Assembly: GCA_001695595.3 (NCBI GenBank)
Contig: MBPM02000176.1
Location: 1-64,000, forward strand
From: Plasmopara viticola
Lineage: Eukaryota > Oomycota > Peronosporomycetes > Peronosporales > Peronosporaceae
Reading direction: 5' to 3'
DNA length: 64,000 nt
Of the stretch, positions 38,658 through 52,500 are shown in pieces. Within the stretch, counting starts at the first letter, position 1. Each line of letters starts with the position of its first letter. Position numbers and translations under genes: made by a program. Under the pieces are notes generated by a model, which made no database searches, was not told where the DNA came from, and was given only the letters and a program-made list of their open reading frames with translations.

Positions 38658-41600
38658 GCTTGGAAAGGCTTTAGTAAAGCGACCTTCGATCACATCGTGT
38701 GTGTCATAGTCAAAGCGGGATGGTGCGACGTGAACGCACTTATCTATATCTAAACGAAGTTGAGTGCAATGTACCGGGGATGTAGCTCAAATGGTAGAGC
38801 GCTCGCTTAGCATGCGAGAGGTACAGGGATCGATACCCTGCTTCTCCAGGCGTGTGTAGTATAGTGGTCAGTACCTCACCTTGTGGCGGTGATATCCCTG
38901 GTTCGAATCCGGGCACGCGCATTTCTGGACGATGTTATGTGTCGTATTGTCTGTTTTTGCTTGCAAAGGCTTTAGTAAAGCGACCTTCGATCACATCGTG
39001 TGTGTCATAGTCAAAGCGGGATGGTGCGACGTGAACGCACTTATCTATATCTAAACGAAGTTGAGTGCAATGTACCGGGGATGTAGCTCAAATGGTAGAG
39101 CGCTCGCTTAGCATGCGAGAGGTACAGGGATCGATACCCTGCTTCTCCAGGCGTGTGTAGTATAGTGGTCAGTACCTCACCTTGTGGCGGTGATATCCCT
39201 GGTTCGAATCCGGGCACGCGCATTTCTGGACGATGTTATGTGTCGATTGTCTGTTTTTGCTTGCAAAGGCTTTAGTAAAGCGACCTTCGATCACATCGTG
39301 TGTGTCATAGTCAAAGCGGGATGGTGCGACGTGAACGCACTTATCTATATCTAAACGAAGTTGAGTGCAATGTACCGGGGATGTAGCTCAAATGGTAGAG
39401 CGCTCGCTTAGCATGCGAGAGGTACAGGGATCGATACCCTGCTTCTCCAGGCGTGTGTAGTATAGTGGTCAGTACCTCACCTTGTGGCGGTGATATCCCT
39501 GGTTCGAATCCGGGCACGCGCATTTCTGGACGATGTTATGTGTCGTATTGTCTGTTTTTGCTTGCAAAGGCTTTAGTAAAGCGACCTTCGATCACATCGT
39601 GTGTGTCATAGTCAAAGCGGGATGGTGCGACGTGAACGCACTTATCTATATCTAAACGAAGTTGAGTGCAATGTACCGGGGATGTAGCTCAAATGGTAGA
39701 GCGCTCGCTTAGCATGCGAGAGGTACAGGGATCGATACCCTGCTTCTCCAGGCGTGTGTAGTATAGTGGTCAGTACCTCACCTTGTGGCGGTGATATCCC
39801 TGGTTCGAATCCGGGCACGCGCATTTCTGGACGATGTTATGTGTCGAATTGTCTGTTTTTGCTTGCAAAGGCTTTAGTAAAGCGACCTTCGATCACATCG
39901 TGTGTGTCATAGTCAAAGCGGGATGGTGCGACGTGAACGCACTTATCTATATCTAAACGAAGTTGAGTGCAATGTACCGGGGATGTAGCTCAAATGGTAG
40001 AGCGCTCGCTTAGCATGCGAGAGGTACAGGGATCGATACCCTGCTTCTCCAGGCGTGTGTAGTATAGTGGTCAGTACCTCACCTTGTGGCGGTGATATCC
40101 CTGGTTCGAATCCGGGCACGCGCATTTCTGGACGATGTTATGTGTCGATTGTCTGTTTTTGCTTGCAAAGGCTTTAGTAAAGCGACCTTCGATCACATCG
40201 TGTGTGTCATAGTCAAAGCGGGATGGTGCGACGTGAACGCACTTATCTATATCTAAACGAAGTTGAGTGCAATGTACCGGGGATGTAGCTCAAATGGTAG
40301 AGCGCTCGCTTAGCATGCGAGAGGTACAGGGATCGATACCCTGCTTCTCCAGGCGTGTGTAGTATAGTGGTCAGTACCTCACCTTGTGGCGGTGATATCC
40401 CTGGTTCGAATCCGGGCACGCGCATTTCTGGACGATGTTATGTGTCGAATTGTCTGTTTTTGCTTGCAAAGGCTTTAGTAAAGCGACCTTCGATCACATC
40501 GTGTGTGTCATAGTCAAAGCGGGATGGTGCGACGTGAACGCACTTATCTATATCTAAACGAAGTTGAGTGCAATGTACCGGGGATGTAGCTCAAATGGTA
40601 GAGCGCTCGCTTAGCATGCGAGAGGTACAGGGATCGATACCCTGCTTCTCCAGGCGTGTGTAGTATAGTGGTCAGTACCTCACCTTGTGGCGGTGATATC
40701 CCTGGTTCGAATCCGGGCACGCGCATTTCTGGACGATGTTATGTGTCGAATTGTCTGTTTTTGCTTGCAAAGGCTTTAGTAAAGCGACCTTCGATCACAT
40801 CGTGTGTGTCATAGTCAAAGCGGGATGGTGCGACGTGAACGCACTTATCTATATCTAAACGAAGTTGAGTGCAATGTACCGGGGATGTAGCTCAAATGGT
40901 AGAGCGCTCGCTTAGCATGCGAGAGGTACAGGGATCGATACCCTGCTTCTCCAGGCGTGTGTAGTATAGTGGTCAGTACCTCACCTTGTGGCGGTGATAT
41001 CCCTGGTTCGAATCCGGGCACGCGCATTTCTGGACGATGTTATGTGTCGAATTGTCTGTTTTTGCTTGCAAAGGCTTTAGTAAAGCGACCTTCGATCACA
41101 TCGTGTGTGTCATAGTCAAAGCGGGATGGTGCGACGTGAACGCACTTATCTATATCTAAACGAAGTTGAGTGCAATGTACCGGGGATGTAGCTCAAATGG
41201 TAGAGCGCTCGCTTAGCATGCGAGAGGTACAGGGATCGATACCCTGCTTCTCCAGGCGTGTGTAGTATAGTGGTCAGTACCTCACCTTGTGGCGGTGATA
41301 TCCCTGGTTCGAATCCGGGCACGCGCATTTCTGGACGATGTTATGTGTCGAATTGTCTGTTTTTGCTTGCAAAGGCTTTAGTAAAGCGACCTTCGATCAC
41401 ATCGTGTGTGTCATAGTCAAAGCGGGATGGTGCGACGTGAACGCACTTATCTATATCTAAACGAAGTTGAGTGCAATGTACCGGGGATGTAGCTCAAATG
41501 GTAGAGCGCTCGCTTAGCATGCGAGAGGTACAGGGATCGATACCCTGCTTCTCCAGGCGTGTGTAGTATAGTGGTCAGTACCTCACCTTGTGGCGGTGAT

Positions 41601-44600
41601 ATCCCTGGTTCGAATCCGGGCACGCGCATTTCTGGACGATGTTATGTGTCGTATTGTCTGTTTTTGCTTGCAAAGGCTTTAGTAAAGCGACCTTCGATCA
41701 CATCGTGTGTGTCATAGTCAAAGCGGGATGGTGCGACGTGAACGCACTTATCTATATCTAAACGAAGTTGAGTGCAATGTACCGGGGATGTAGCTCAAAT
41801 GGTAGAGCGCTCGCTTAGCATGCGAGAGGTACAGGGATCGATACCCTGCTTCTCCAGGCGTGTGTAGTATAGTGGTCAGTACCTCACCTTGTGGCGGTGA
41901 TATCCCTGGTTCGAATCCGGGCACGCGCATTTCTGGACGATGTTATGTGTCGAATTGTCTGTTTTTGCTTGCAAAGGCTTTAGTAAAGCGACCTTCGATC
42001 ACATCGTGTGTGTCATAGTCAAAGCGGGATGGTGCGACGTGAACGCACTTATCTATATCTAAACGAAGTTGAGTGCAATGTACCGGGGATGTAGCTCAAA
42101 TGGTAGAGCGCTCGCTTAGCATGCGAGAGGTACAGGGATCGATACCCTGCTTCTCCAGGCGTGTGTAGTATAGTGGTCAGTACCTCACCTTGTGGCGGTG
42201 ATATCCCTGGTTCGAATCCGGGCACGCGCATTTCTGGACGATGTTATGTGTCGAATTGTCTGTTTTTGCTTGCAAAGGCTTTAGTAAAGCGACCTTCGAT
42301 CACATCGTGTGTGTCATAGTCAAAGCGGGATGGTGCGACGTGAACGCACTTATCTATATCTAAACGAAGTTGAGTGCAATGTACCGGGGATGTAGCTCAA
42401 ATGGTAGAGCGCTCGCTTAGCATGCGAGAGGTACAGGGATCGATACCCTGCTTCTCCAGGCGTGTGTAGTATAGTGGTCAGTACCTCACCTTGTGGCGGT
42501 GATATCCCTGGTTCGAATCCGGGCACGCGCATTTCTGGACGATGTTATGTGTCGAATTGTCTGTTTTTGCTTGCAAAGGCTTTAGTAAAGCGACCTTCGA
42601 TCACATCGTGTGTGTCATAGTCAAAGCGGGATGGTGCGACGTGAACGCACTTATCTATATCTAAACGAAGTTGAGTGCAATGTACCGGGGATGTAGCTCA
42701 AATGGTAGAGCGCTCGCTTAGCATGCGAGAGGTACAGGGATCGATACCCTGCTTCTCCAGGCGTGTGTAGTATAGTGGTCAGTACCTCACCTTGTGGCGG
42801 TGATATCCCTGGTTCGAATCCGGGCACGCGCATTTCTGGACGATGTTATGTGTCGAATTGTCTGTTTTTGCTTGCAAAGGCTTTAGTAAAGCGACCTTCG
42901 ATCACATCGTGTGTGTCATAGTCAAAGCGGGATGGTGCGACGTGAACGCACTTATCTATATCTAAACGAAGTTGAGTGCAATGTACCGGGGATGTAGCTC
43001 AAATGGTAGAGCGCTCGCTTAGCATGCGAGAGGTACAGGGATCGATACCCTGCTTCTCCAGGCGTGTGTAGTATAGTGGTCAGTACCTCACCTTGTGGCG
43101 GTGATATCCCTGGTTCGAATCCGGGCACGCGCATTTCTGGACGATGTTATGTGTCGAATTGTCTGTTTTTGCTTGCAAAGGCTTTAGTAAAGCGACCTTC
43201 GATCACATCGTGTGTGTCATAGTCAAAGCGGGATGGTGCGACGTGAACGCACTTATCTATATCTAAACGAAGTTGAGTGCAATGTACCGGGGATGTAGCT
43301 CAAATGGTAGAGCGCTCGCTTAGCATGCGAGAGGTACAGGGATCGATACCCTGCTTCTCCAGGCGTGTGTAGTATAGTGGTCAGTACCTCACCTTGTGGC
43401 GGTGATATCCCTGGTTCGAATCCGGGCACGCGCATTTCTGGACGATGTTATGTGTCGAATTGTCTGTTTTTGCTTGCAAAGGCTTTAGTAAAGCGACCTT
43501 CGATCACATCGTGTGTGTCATAGTCAAAGCGGGATGGTGCGACGTGAACGCACTTATCTATATCTAAACGAAGTTGAGTGCAATGTACCGGGGATGTAGC
43601 TCAAATGGTAGAGCGCTCGCTTAGCATGCGAGAGGTACAGGGATCGATACCCTGCTTCTCCAGGCGTGTGTAGTATAGTGGTCAGTACCTCACCTTGTGG
43701 CGGTGATATCCCTGGTTCGAATCCGGGCACGCGCATTTCTGGACGATGTTATGTGTCGAATTGTCTGTTTTTGCTTGCAAAGGCTTTAGTAAAGCGACCT
43801 TCGATCACATCGTGTGTGTCATAGTCAAAGCGGGATGGTGCGACGTGAACGCACTTATCTATATCTAAACGAAGTTGAGTGCAATGTACCGGGGATGTAG
43901 CTCAAATGGTAGAGCGCTCGCTTAGCATGCGAGAGGTACAGGGATCGATACCCTGCTTCTCCAGGCGTGTGTAGTATAGTGGTCAGTACCTCACCTTGTG
44001 GCGGTGATATCCCTGGTTCGAATCCGGGCACGCGCATTTCTGGACGATGTTATGTGTCGAATTGTCTGTTTTTGCTTGCAAAGGCTTTAGTAAAGCGACC
44101 TTCGATCACATCGTGTGTGTCATAGTCAAAGCGGGATGGTGCGACGTGAACGCACTTATCTATATCTAAACGAAGTTGAGTGCAATGTACCGGGGATGTA
44201 GCTCAAATGGTAGAGCGCTCGCTTAGCATGCGAGAGGTACAGGGATCGATACCCTGCTTCTCCAGGCGTGTGTAGTATAGTGGTCAGTACCTCACCTTGT
44301 GGCGGTGATATCCCTGGTTCGAATCCGGGCACGCGCATTTCTGGACGATGTTATGTGTCGTATTGTCTGTTTTTGCTTGCAAAGGCTTTAGTAAAGCGAC
44401 CTTCGATCACATCGTGTGTGTCATAGTCAAAGCGGGATGGTGCGACGTGAACGCACTTATCTATATCTAAACGAAGTTGAGTGCAATGTACCGGGGATGT
44501 AGCTCAAATGGTAGAGCGCTCGCTTAGCATGCGAGAGGTACAGGGATCGATACCCTGCTTCTCCAGGCGTGTGTAGTATAGTGGTCAGTACCTCACCTTG

Positions 44601-46599
44601 TGGCGGTGATATCCCTGGTTCGAATCCGGGCACGCGCATTTCTGGACGATGTTATGTGTCGAATTGTCTGTTTTTGCTTGCAAAGGCTTTAGTAAAGCGA
44701 CCTTCGATCACATCGTGTGTGTCATAGTCAAAGCGGGATGGTGCGACGTGAACGCACTTATCTATATCTAAACGAAGTTGAGTGCAATGTACCGGGGATG
44801 TAGCTCAAATGGTAGAGCGCTCGCTTAGCATGCGAGAGGTACAGGGATCGATACCCTGCTTCTCCAGGCGTGTGTAGTATAGTGGTCAGTACCTCACCTT
44901 GTGGCGGTGATATCCCTGGTTCGAATCCGGGCACGCGCATTTCTGGACGATGTTATGTGTCGAATTGTCTGTTTTTGCTTGCAAAGGCTTTAGTAAAGCG
45001 ACCTTCGATCACATCGTGTGTGTCATAGTCAAAGCGGGATGGTGCGACGTGAACGCACTTATCTATATCTAAACGAAGTTGAGTGCAATGTACCGGGGAT
45101 GTAGCTCAAATGGTAGAGCGCTCGCTTAGCATGCGAGAGGTACAGGGATCGATACCCTGCTTCTCCAGGCGTGTGTAGTATAGTGGTCAGTACCTCACCT
45201 TGTGGCGGTGATATCCCTGGTTCGAATCCGGGCACGCGCATTTCTGGACGATGTTATGTGTCGTATTGTCTGTTTTTGCTTGCAAAGGCTTTAGTAAAGC
45301 GACCTTCGATCACATCGTGTGTGTCATAGTCAAAGCGGGATGGTGCGACGTGAACGCACTTATCTATATCTAAACGAAGTTGAGTGCAATGTACCGGGGA
45401 TGTAGCTCAAATGGTAGAGCGCTCGCTTAGCATGCGAGAGGTACAGGGATCGATACCCTGCTTCTCCAGGCGTGTGTAGTATAGTGGTCAGTACCTCACC
45501 TTGTGGCGGTGATATCCCTGGTTCGAATCCGGGCACGCGCATTTCTGGACGATGTTATGTGTCGAATTGTCTGTTTTTGCTTGCAAAGGCTTTAGTAAAG
45601 CGACCTTCGATCACATCGTGTGTGTCATAGTCAAAGCGGGATGGTGCGACGTGAACGCACTTATCTATATCTAAACGAAGTTGAGTGCAATGTACCGGGG
45701 ATGTAGCTCAAATGGTAGAGCGCTCGCTTAGCATGCGAGAGGTACAGGGATCGATACCCTGCTTCTCCAGGCGTGTGTAGTATAGTGGTCAGTACCTCAC
45801 CTTGTGGCGGTGATATCCCTGGTTCGAATCCGGGCACGCGCATTTCTGGACGATGTTATGTGTCGAATTGTCTGTTTTTGCTTGCAAAGGCTTTAGTAAA
45901 GCGACCTTCGATCACATCGTGTGTGTCATAGTCAAAGCGGGATGGTGCGACGTGAACGCACTTATCTATATCTAAACGAAGTTGAGTGCAATGTACCGGG
46001 GATGTAGCTCAAATGGTAGAGCGCTCGCTTAGCATGCGAGAGGTACAGGGATCGATACCCTGCTTCTCCAGGCGTGTGTAGTATAGTGGTCAGTACCTCA
46101 CCTTGTGGCGGTGATATCCCTGGTTCGAATCCGGGCACGCGCATTTCTGGACGATGTTATGTGTCGAATTGTCTGTTTTTGCTTGCAAAGGCTTTAGTAA
46201 AGCGACCTTCGATCACATCGTGTGTGTCATAGTCAAAGCGGGATGGTGCGACGTGAACGCACTTATCTATATCTAAACGAAGTTGAGTGCAATGTACCGG
46301 GGATGTAGCTCAAATGGTAGAGCGCTCGCTTAGCATGCGAGAGGTACAGGGATCGATACCCTGCTTCTCCAGGCGTGTGTAGTATAGTGGTCAGTACCTC
46401 ACCTTGTGGCGGTGATATCCCTGGTTCGAATCCGGGCACGCGCATTTCTGGACGATGTTATGTGTCGAATTGTCTGTTTTTGCTTGCAAAGGCTTTAGTA
46501 AAGCGACCTTCGATCACATCGTGTGTGTCATAGTCAAAGCGGGATGGTGCGACGTGAACGCACTTATCTATATCTAAACGAAGTTGAGTGCAATGTACC

Positions 46600-49500
46600 G
46601 GGGATGTAGCTCAAATGGTAGAGCGCTCGCTTAGCATGCGAGAGGTACAGGGATCGATACCCTGCTTCTCCAGGCGTGTGTAGTATAGTGGTCAGTACCT
46701 CACCTTGTGGCGGTGATATCCCTGGTTCGAATCCGGGCACGCGCATTTCTGGACGATGTTATGTGTCGAATTGTCTGTTTTTGCTTGCAAAGGCTTTAGT
46801 AAAGCGACCTTCGATCACATCGTGTGTGTCATAGTCAAAGCGGGATGGTGCGACGTGAACGCACTTATCTATATCTAAACGAAGTTGAGTGCAATGTACC
46901 GGGGATGTAGCTCAAATGGTAGAGCGCTCGCTTAGCATGCGAGAGGTACAGGGATCGATACCCTGCTTCTCCAGGCGTGTGTAGTATAGTGGTCAGTACC
47001 TCACCTTGTGGCGGTGATATCCCTGGTTCGAATCCGGGCACGCGCATTTCTGGACGATGTTATGTGTCGTATTGTCTGTTTTTGCTTGCAAAGGCTTTAG
47101 TAAAGCGACCTTCGATCACATCGTGTGTGTCATAGTCAAAGCGGGATGGTGCGACGTGAACGCACTTATCTATATCTAAACGAAGTTGAGTGCAATGTAC
47201 CGGGGATGTAGCTCAAATGGTAGAGCGCTCGCTTAGCATGCGAGAGGTACAGGGATCGATACCCTGCTTCTCCAGGCGTGTGTAGTATAGTGGTCAGTAC
47301 CTCACCTTGTGGCGGTGATATCCCTGGTTCGAATCCGGGCACGCGCATTTCTGGACGATGTTATGTGTCGATTGTCTGTTTTTGCTTGCAAAGGCTTTAG
47401 TAAAGCGACCTTCGATCACATCGTGTGTGTCATAGTCAAAGCGGGATGGTGCGACGTGAACGCACTTATCTATATCTAAACGAAGTTGAGTGCAATGTAC
47501 CGGGGATGTAGCTCAAATGGTAGAGCGCTCGCTTAGCATGCGAGAGGTACAGGGATCGATACCCTGCTTCTCCAGGCGTGTGTAGTATAGTGGTCAGTAC
47601 CTCACCTTGTGGCGGTGATATCCCTGGTTCGAATCCGGGCACGCGCATTTCTGGACGATGTTATGTGTCGATTGTCTGTTTTTGCTTGCAAAGGCTTTAG
47701 TAAAGCGACCTTCGATCACATCGTGTGTGTCATAGTCAAAGCGGGATGGTGCGACGTGAACGCACTTATCTATATCTAAACGAAGTTGAGTGCAATGTAC
47801 CGGGGATGTAGCTCAAATGGTAGAGCGCTCGCTTAGCATGCGAGAGGTACAGGGATCGATACCCTGCTTCTCCAGGCGTGTGTAGTATAGTGGTCAGTAC
47901 CTCACCTTGTGGCGGTGATATCCCTGGTTCGAATCCGGGCACGCGCATTTCTGGACGATGTTATGTGTCGTATTGTCTGTTTTTGCTTGCAAAGGCTTTA
48001 GTAAAGCGACCTTCGATCACATCGTGTGTGTCATAGTCAAAGCGGGATGGTGCGACGTGAACGCACTTATCTATATCTAAACGAAGTTGAGTGCAATGTA
48101 CCGGGGATGTAGCTCAAATGGTAGAGCGCTCGCTTAGCATGCGAGAGGTACAGGGATCGATACCCTGCTTCTCCAGGCGTGTGTAGTATAGTGGTCAGTA
48201 CCTCACCTTGTGGCGGTGATATCCCTGGTTCGAATCCGGGCACGCGCATTTCTGGACGATGTTATGTGTCGATTGTCTGTTTTTGCTTGCAAAGGCTTTA
48301 GTAAAGCGACCTTCGATCACATCGTGTGTGTCATAGTCAAAGCGGGATGGTGCGACGTGAACGCACTTATCTATATCTAAACGAAGTTGAGTGCAATGTA
48401 CCGGGGATGTAGCTCAAATGGTAGAGCGCTCGCTTAGCATGCGAGAGGTACAGGGATCGATACCCTGCTTCTCCAGGCGTGTGTAGTATAGTGGTCAGTA
48501 CCTCACCTTGTGGCGGTGATATCCCTGGTTCGAATCCGGGCACGCGCATTTCTGGACGATGTTATGTGTCGTATTGTCTGTTTTTGCTTGCAAAGGCTTT
48601 AGTAAAGCGACCTTCGATCACATCGTGTGTGTCATAGTCAAAGCGGGATGGTGCGACGTGAACGCACTTATCTATATCTAAACGAAGTTGAGTGCAATGT
48701 ACCGGGGATGTAGCTCAAATGGTAGAGCGCTCGCTTAGCATGCGAGAGGTACAGGGATCGATACCCTGCTTCTCCAGGCGTGTGTAGTATAGTGGTCAGT
48801 ACCTCACCTTGTGGCGGTGATATCCCTGGTTCGAATCCGGGCACGCGCATTTCTGGACGATGTTATGTGTCGAATTGTCTGTTTTTGCTTGCAAAGGCTT
48901 TAGTAAAGCGACCTTCGATCACATCGTGTGTGTCATAGTCAAAGCGGGATGGTGCGACGTGAACGCACTTATCTATATCTAAACGAAGTTGAGTGCAATG
49001 TACCGGGGATGTAGCTCAAATGGTAGAGCGCTCGCTTAGCATGCGAGAGGTACAGGGATCGATACCCTGCTTCTCCAGGCGTGTGTAGTATAGTGGTCAG
49101 TACCTCACCTTGTGGCGGTGATATCCCTGGTTCGAATCCGGGCACGCGCATTTCTGGACGATGTTATGTGTCGAATTGTCTGTTTTTGCTTGCAAAGGCT
49201 TTAGTAAAGCGACCTTCGATCACATCGTGTGTGTCATAGTCAAAGCGGGATGGTGCGACGTGAACGCACTTATCTATATCTAAACGAAGTTGAGTGCAAT
49301 GTACCGGGGATGTAGCTCAAATGGTAGAGCGCTCGCTTAGCATGCGAGAGGTACAGGGATCGATACCCTGCTTCTCCAGGCGTGTGTAGTATAGTGGTCA
49401 GTACCTCACCTTGTGGCGGTGATATCCCTGGTTCGAATCCGGGCACGCGCATTTCTGGACGATGTTATGTGTCGATTGTCTGTTTTTGCTTGCAAAGGCT

Positions 49501-52500
49501 TTAGTAAAGCGACCTTCGATCACATCGTGTGTGTCATAGTCAAAGCGGGATGGTGCGACGTGAACGCACTTATCTATATCTAAACGAAGTTGAGTGCAAT
49601 GTACCGGGGATGTAGCTCAAATGGTAGAGCGCTCGCTTAGCATGCGAGAGGTACAGGGATCGATACCCTGCTTCTCCAGGCGTGTGTAGTATAGTGGTCA
49701 GTACCTCACCTTGTGGCGGTGATATCCCTGGTTCGAATCCGGGCACGCGCATTTCTGGACGATGTTATGTGTCGAATTGTCTGTTTTTGCTTGCAAAGGC
49801 TTTAGTAAAGCGACCTTCGATCACATCGTGTGTGTCATAGTCAAAGCGGGATGGTGCGACGTGAACGCACTTATCTATATCTAAACGAAGTTGAGTGCAA
49901 TGTACCGGGGATGTAGCTCAAATGGTAGAGCGCTCGCTTAGCATGCGAGAGGTACAGGGATCGATACCCTGCTTCTCCAGGCGTGTGTAGTATAGTGGTC
50001 AGTACCTCACCTTGTGGCGGTGATATCCCTGGTTCGAATCCGGGCACGCGCATTTCTGGACGATGTTATGTGTCGATTGTCTGTTTTTGCTTGCAAAGGC
50101 TTTAGTAAAGCGACCTTCGATCACATCGTGTGTGTCATAGTCAAAGCGGGATGGTGCGACGTGAACGCACTTATCTATATCTAAACGAAGTTGAGTGCAA
50201 TGTACCGGGGATGTAGCTCAAATGGTAGAGCGCTCGCTTAGCATGCGAGAGGTACAGGGATCGATACCCTGCTTCTCCAGGCGTGTGTAGTATAGTGGTC
50301 AGTACCTCACCTTGTGGCGGTGATATCCCTGGTTCGAATCCGGGCACGCGCATTTCTGGACGATGTTATGTGTCGATTGTCTGTTTTTGCTTGCAAAGGC
50401 TTTAGTAAAGCGACCTTCGATCACATCGTGTGTGTCATAGTCAAAGCGGGATGGTGCGACGTGAACGCACTTATCTATATCTAAACGAAGTTGAGTGCAA
50501 TGTACCGGGGATGTAGCTCAAATGGTAGAGCGCTCGCTTAGCATGCGAGAGGTACAGGGATCGATACCCTGCTTCTCCAGGCGTGTGTAGTATAGTGGTC
50601 AGTACCTCACCTTGTGGCGGTGATATCCCTGGTTCGAATCCGGGCACGCGCATTTCTGGACGATGTTATGTGTCGTATTGTCTGTTTTTGCTTGCAAAGG
50701 CTTTAGTAAAGCGACCTTCGATCACATCGTGTGTGTCATAGTCAAAGCGGGATGGTGCGACGTGAACGCACTTATCTATATCTAAACGAAGTTGAGTGCA
50801 ATGTACCGGGGATGTAGCTCAAATGGTAGAGCGCTCGCTTAGCATGCGAGAGGTACAGGGATCGATACCCTGCTTCTCCAGGCGTGTGTAGTATAGTGGT
50901 CAGTACCTCACCTTGTGGCGGTGATATCCCTGGTTCGAATCCGGGCACGCGCATTTCTGGACGATGTTATGTGTCGATTGTCTGTTTTTGCTTGCAAAGG
51001 CTTTAGTAAAGCGACCTTCGATCACATCGTGTGTGTCATAGTCAAAGCGGGATGGTGCGACGTGAACGCACTTATCTATATCTAAACGAAGTTGAGTGCA
51101 ATGTACCGGGGATGTAGCTCAAATGGTAGAGCGCTCGCTTAGCATGCGAGAGGTACAGGGATCGATACCCTGCTTCTCCAGGCGTGTGTAGTATAGTGGT
51201 CAGTACCTCACCTTGTGGCGGTGATATCCCTGGTTCGAATCCGGGCACGCGCATTTCTGGACGATGTTATGTGTCGTATTGTCTGTTTTTGCTTGCAAAG
51301 GCTTTAGTAAAGCGACCTTCGATCACATCGTGTGTGTCATAGTCAAAGCGGGATGGTGCGACGTGAACGCACTTATCTATATCTAAACGAAGTTGAGTGC
51401 AATGTACCGGGGATGTAGCTCAAATGGTAGAGCGCTCGCTTAGCATGCGAGAGGTACAGGGATCGATACCCTGCTTCTCCAGGCGTGTGTAGTATAGTGG
51501 TCAGTACCTCACCTTGTGGCGGTGATATCCCTGGTTCGAATCCGGGCACGCGCATTTCTGGACGATGTTATGTGTCGTATTGTCTGTTTTTGCTTGCAAA
51601 GGCTTTAGTAAAGCGACCTTCGATCACATCGTGTGTGTCATAGTCAAAGCGGGATGGTGCGACGTGAACGCACTTATCTATATCTAAACGAAGTTGAGTG
51701 CAATGTACCGGGGATGTAGCTCAAATGGTAGAGCGCTCGCTTAGCATGCGAGAGGTACAGGGATCGATACCCTGCTTCTCCAGGCGTGTGTAGTATAGTG
51801 GTCAGTACCTCACCTTGTGGCGGTGATATCCCTGGTTCGAATCCGGGCACGCGCATTTCTGGACGATGTTATGTGTCGTATTGTCTGTTTTTGCTTGCAA
51901 AGGCTTTAGTAAAGCGACCTTCGATCACATCGTGTGTGTCATAGTCAAAGCGGGATGGTGCGACGTGAACGCACTTATCTATATCTAAACGAAGTTGAGT
52001 GCAATGTACCGGGGATGTAGCTCAAATGGTAGAGCGCTCGCTTAGCATGCGAGAGGTACAGGGATCGATACCCTGCTTCTCCAGGCGTGTGTAGTATAGT
52101 GGTCAGTACCTCACCTTGTGGCGGTGATATCCCTGGTTCGAATCCGGGCACGCGCATTTCTGGACGATGTTATGTGTCGTATTGTCTGTTTTTGCTTGCA
52201 AAGGCTTTAGTAAAGCGACCTTCGATCACATCGTGTGTGTCATAGTCAAAGCGGGATGGTGCGACGTGAACGCACTTATCTATATCTAAACGAAGTTGAG
52301 TGCAATGTACCGGGGATGTAGCTCAAATGGTAGAGCGCTCGCTTAGCATGCGAGAGGTACAGGGATCGATACCCTGCTTCTCCAGGCGTGTGTAGTATAG
52401 TGGTCAGTACCTCACCTTGTGGCGGTGATATCCCTGGTTCGAATCCGGGCACGCGCATTTCTGGACGATGTTATGTGTCGTATTGTCTGTTTTTGCTTGC

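Larger units (their letters stand above)
37874..46599 (+). tRNA. Array C, units 1-29 (Ala-His pairs)
   Basis: Rule as in array A. L values: 38019, 38319, 38620, 38921, 39222, 39522, 39823, 40124, 40424, 40725, 41026, 41327, 41628, 41929, 42230, 42531, 42832, 43133, 43434, 43735, 44036, 44337, 44638, 44939, 45240, 45541, 45842, 46143, 46444. From unit 4 on, spacers are nearly identical (GCAAAGGCTTTAGT and TAAACG in every one); the only recurrent difference is GAATTG, GTATTG or GATTG about 20 bases after the tRNA-His. In this block GAATTG dominates. Confidence 0.96.

Noticed and set aside
38621..38774. A snoRNA or other small RNA in the array spacer
   Set aside because: I looked for C/D and H/ACA boxes and found no convincing pair; the region tolerates indels. 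Only TATA/CAA motifs and the T-run are supported.
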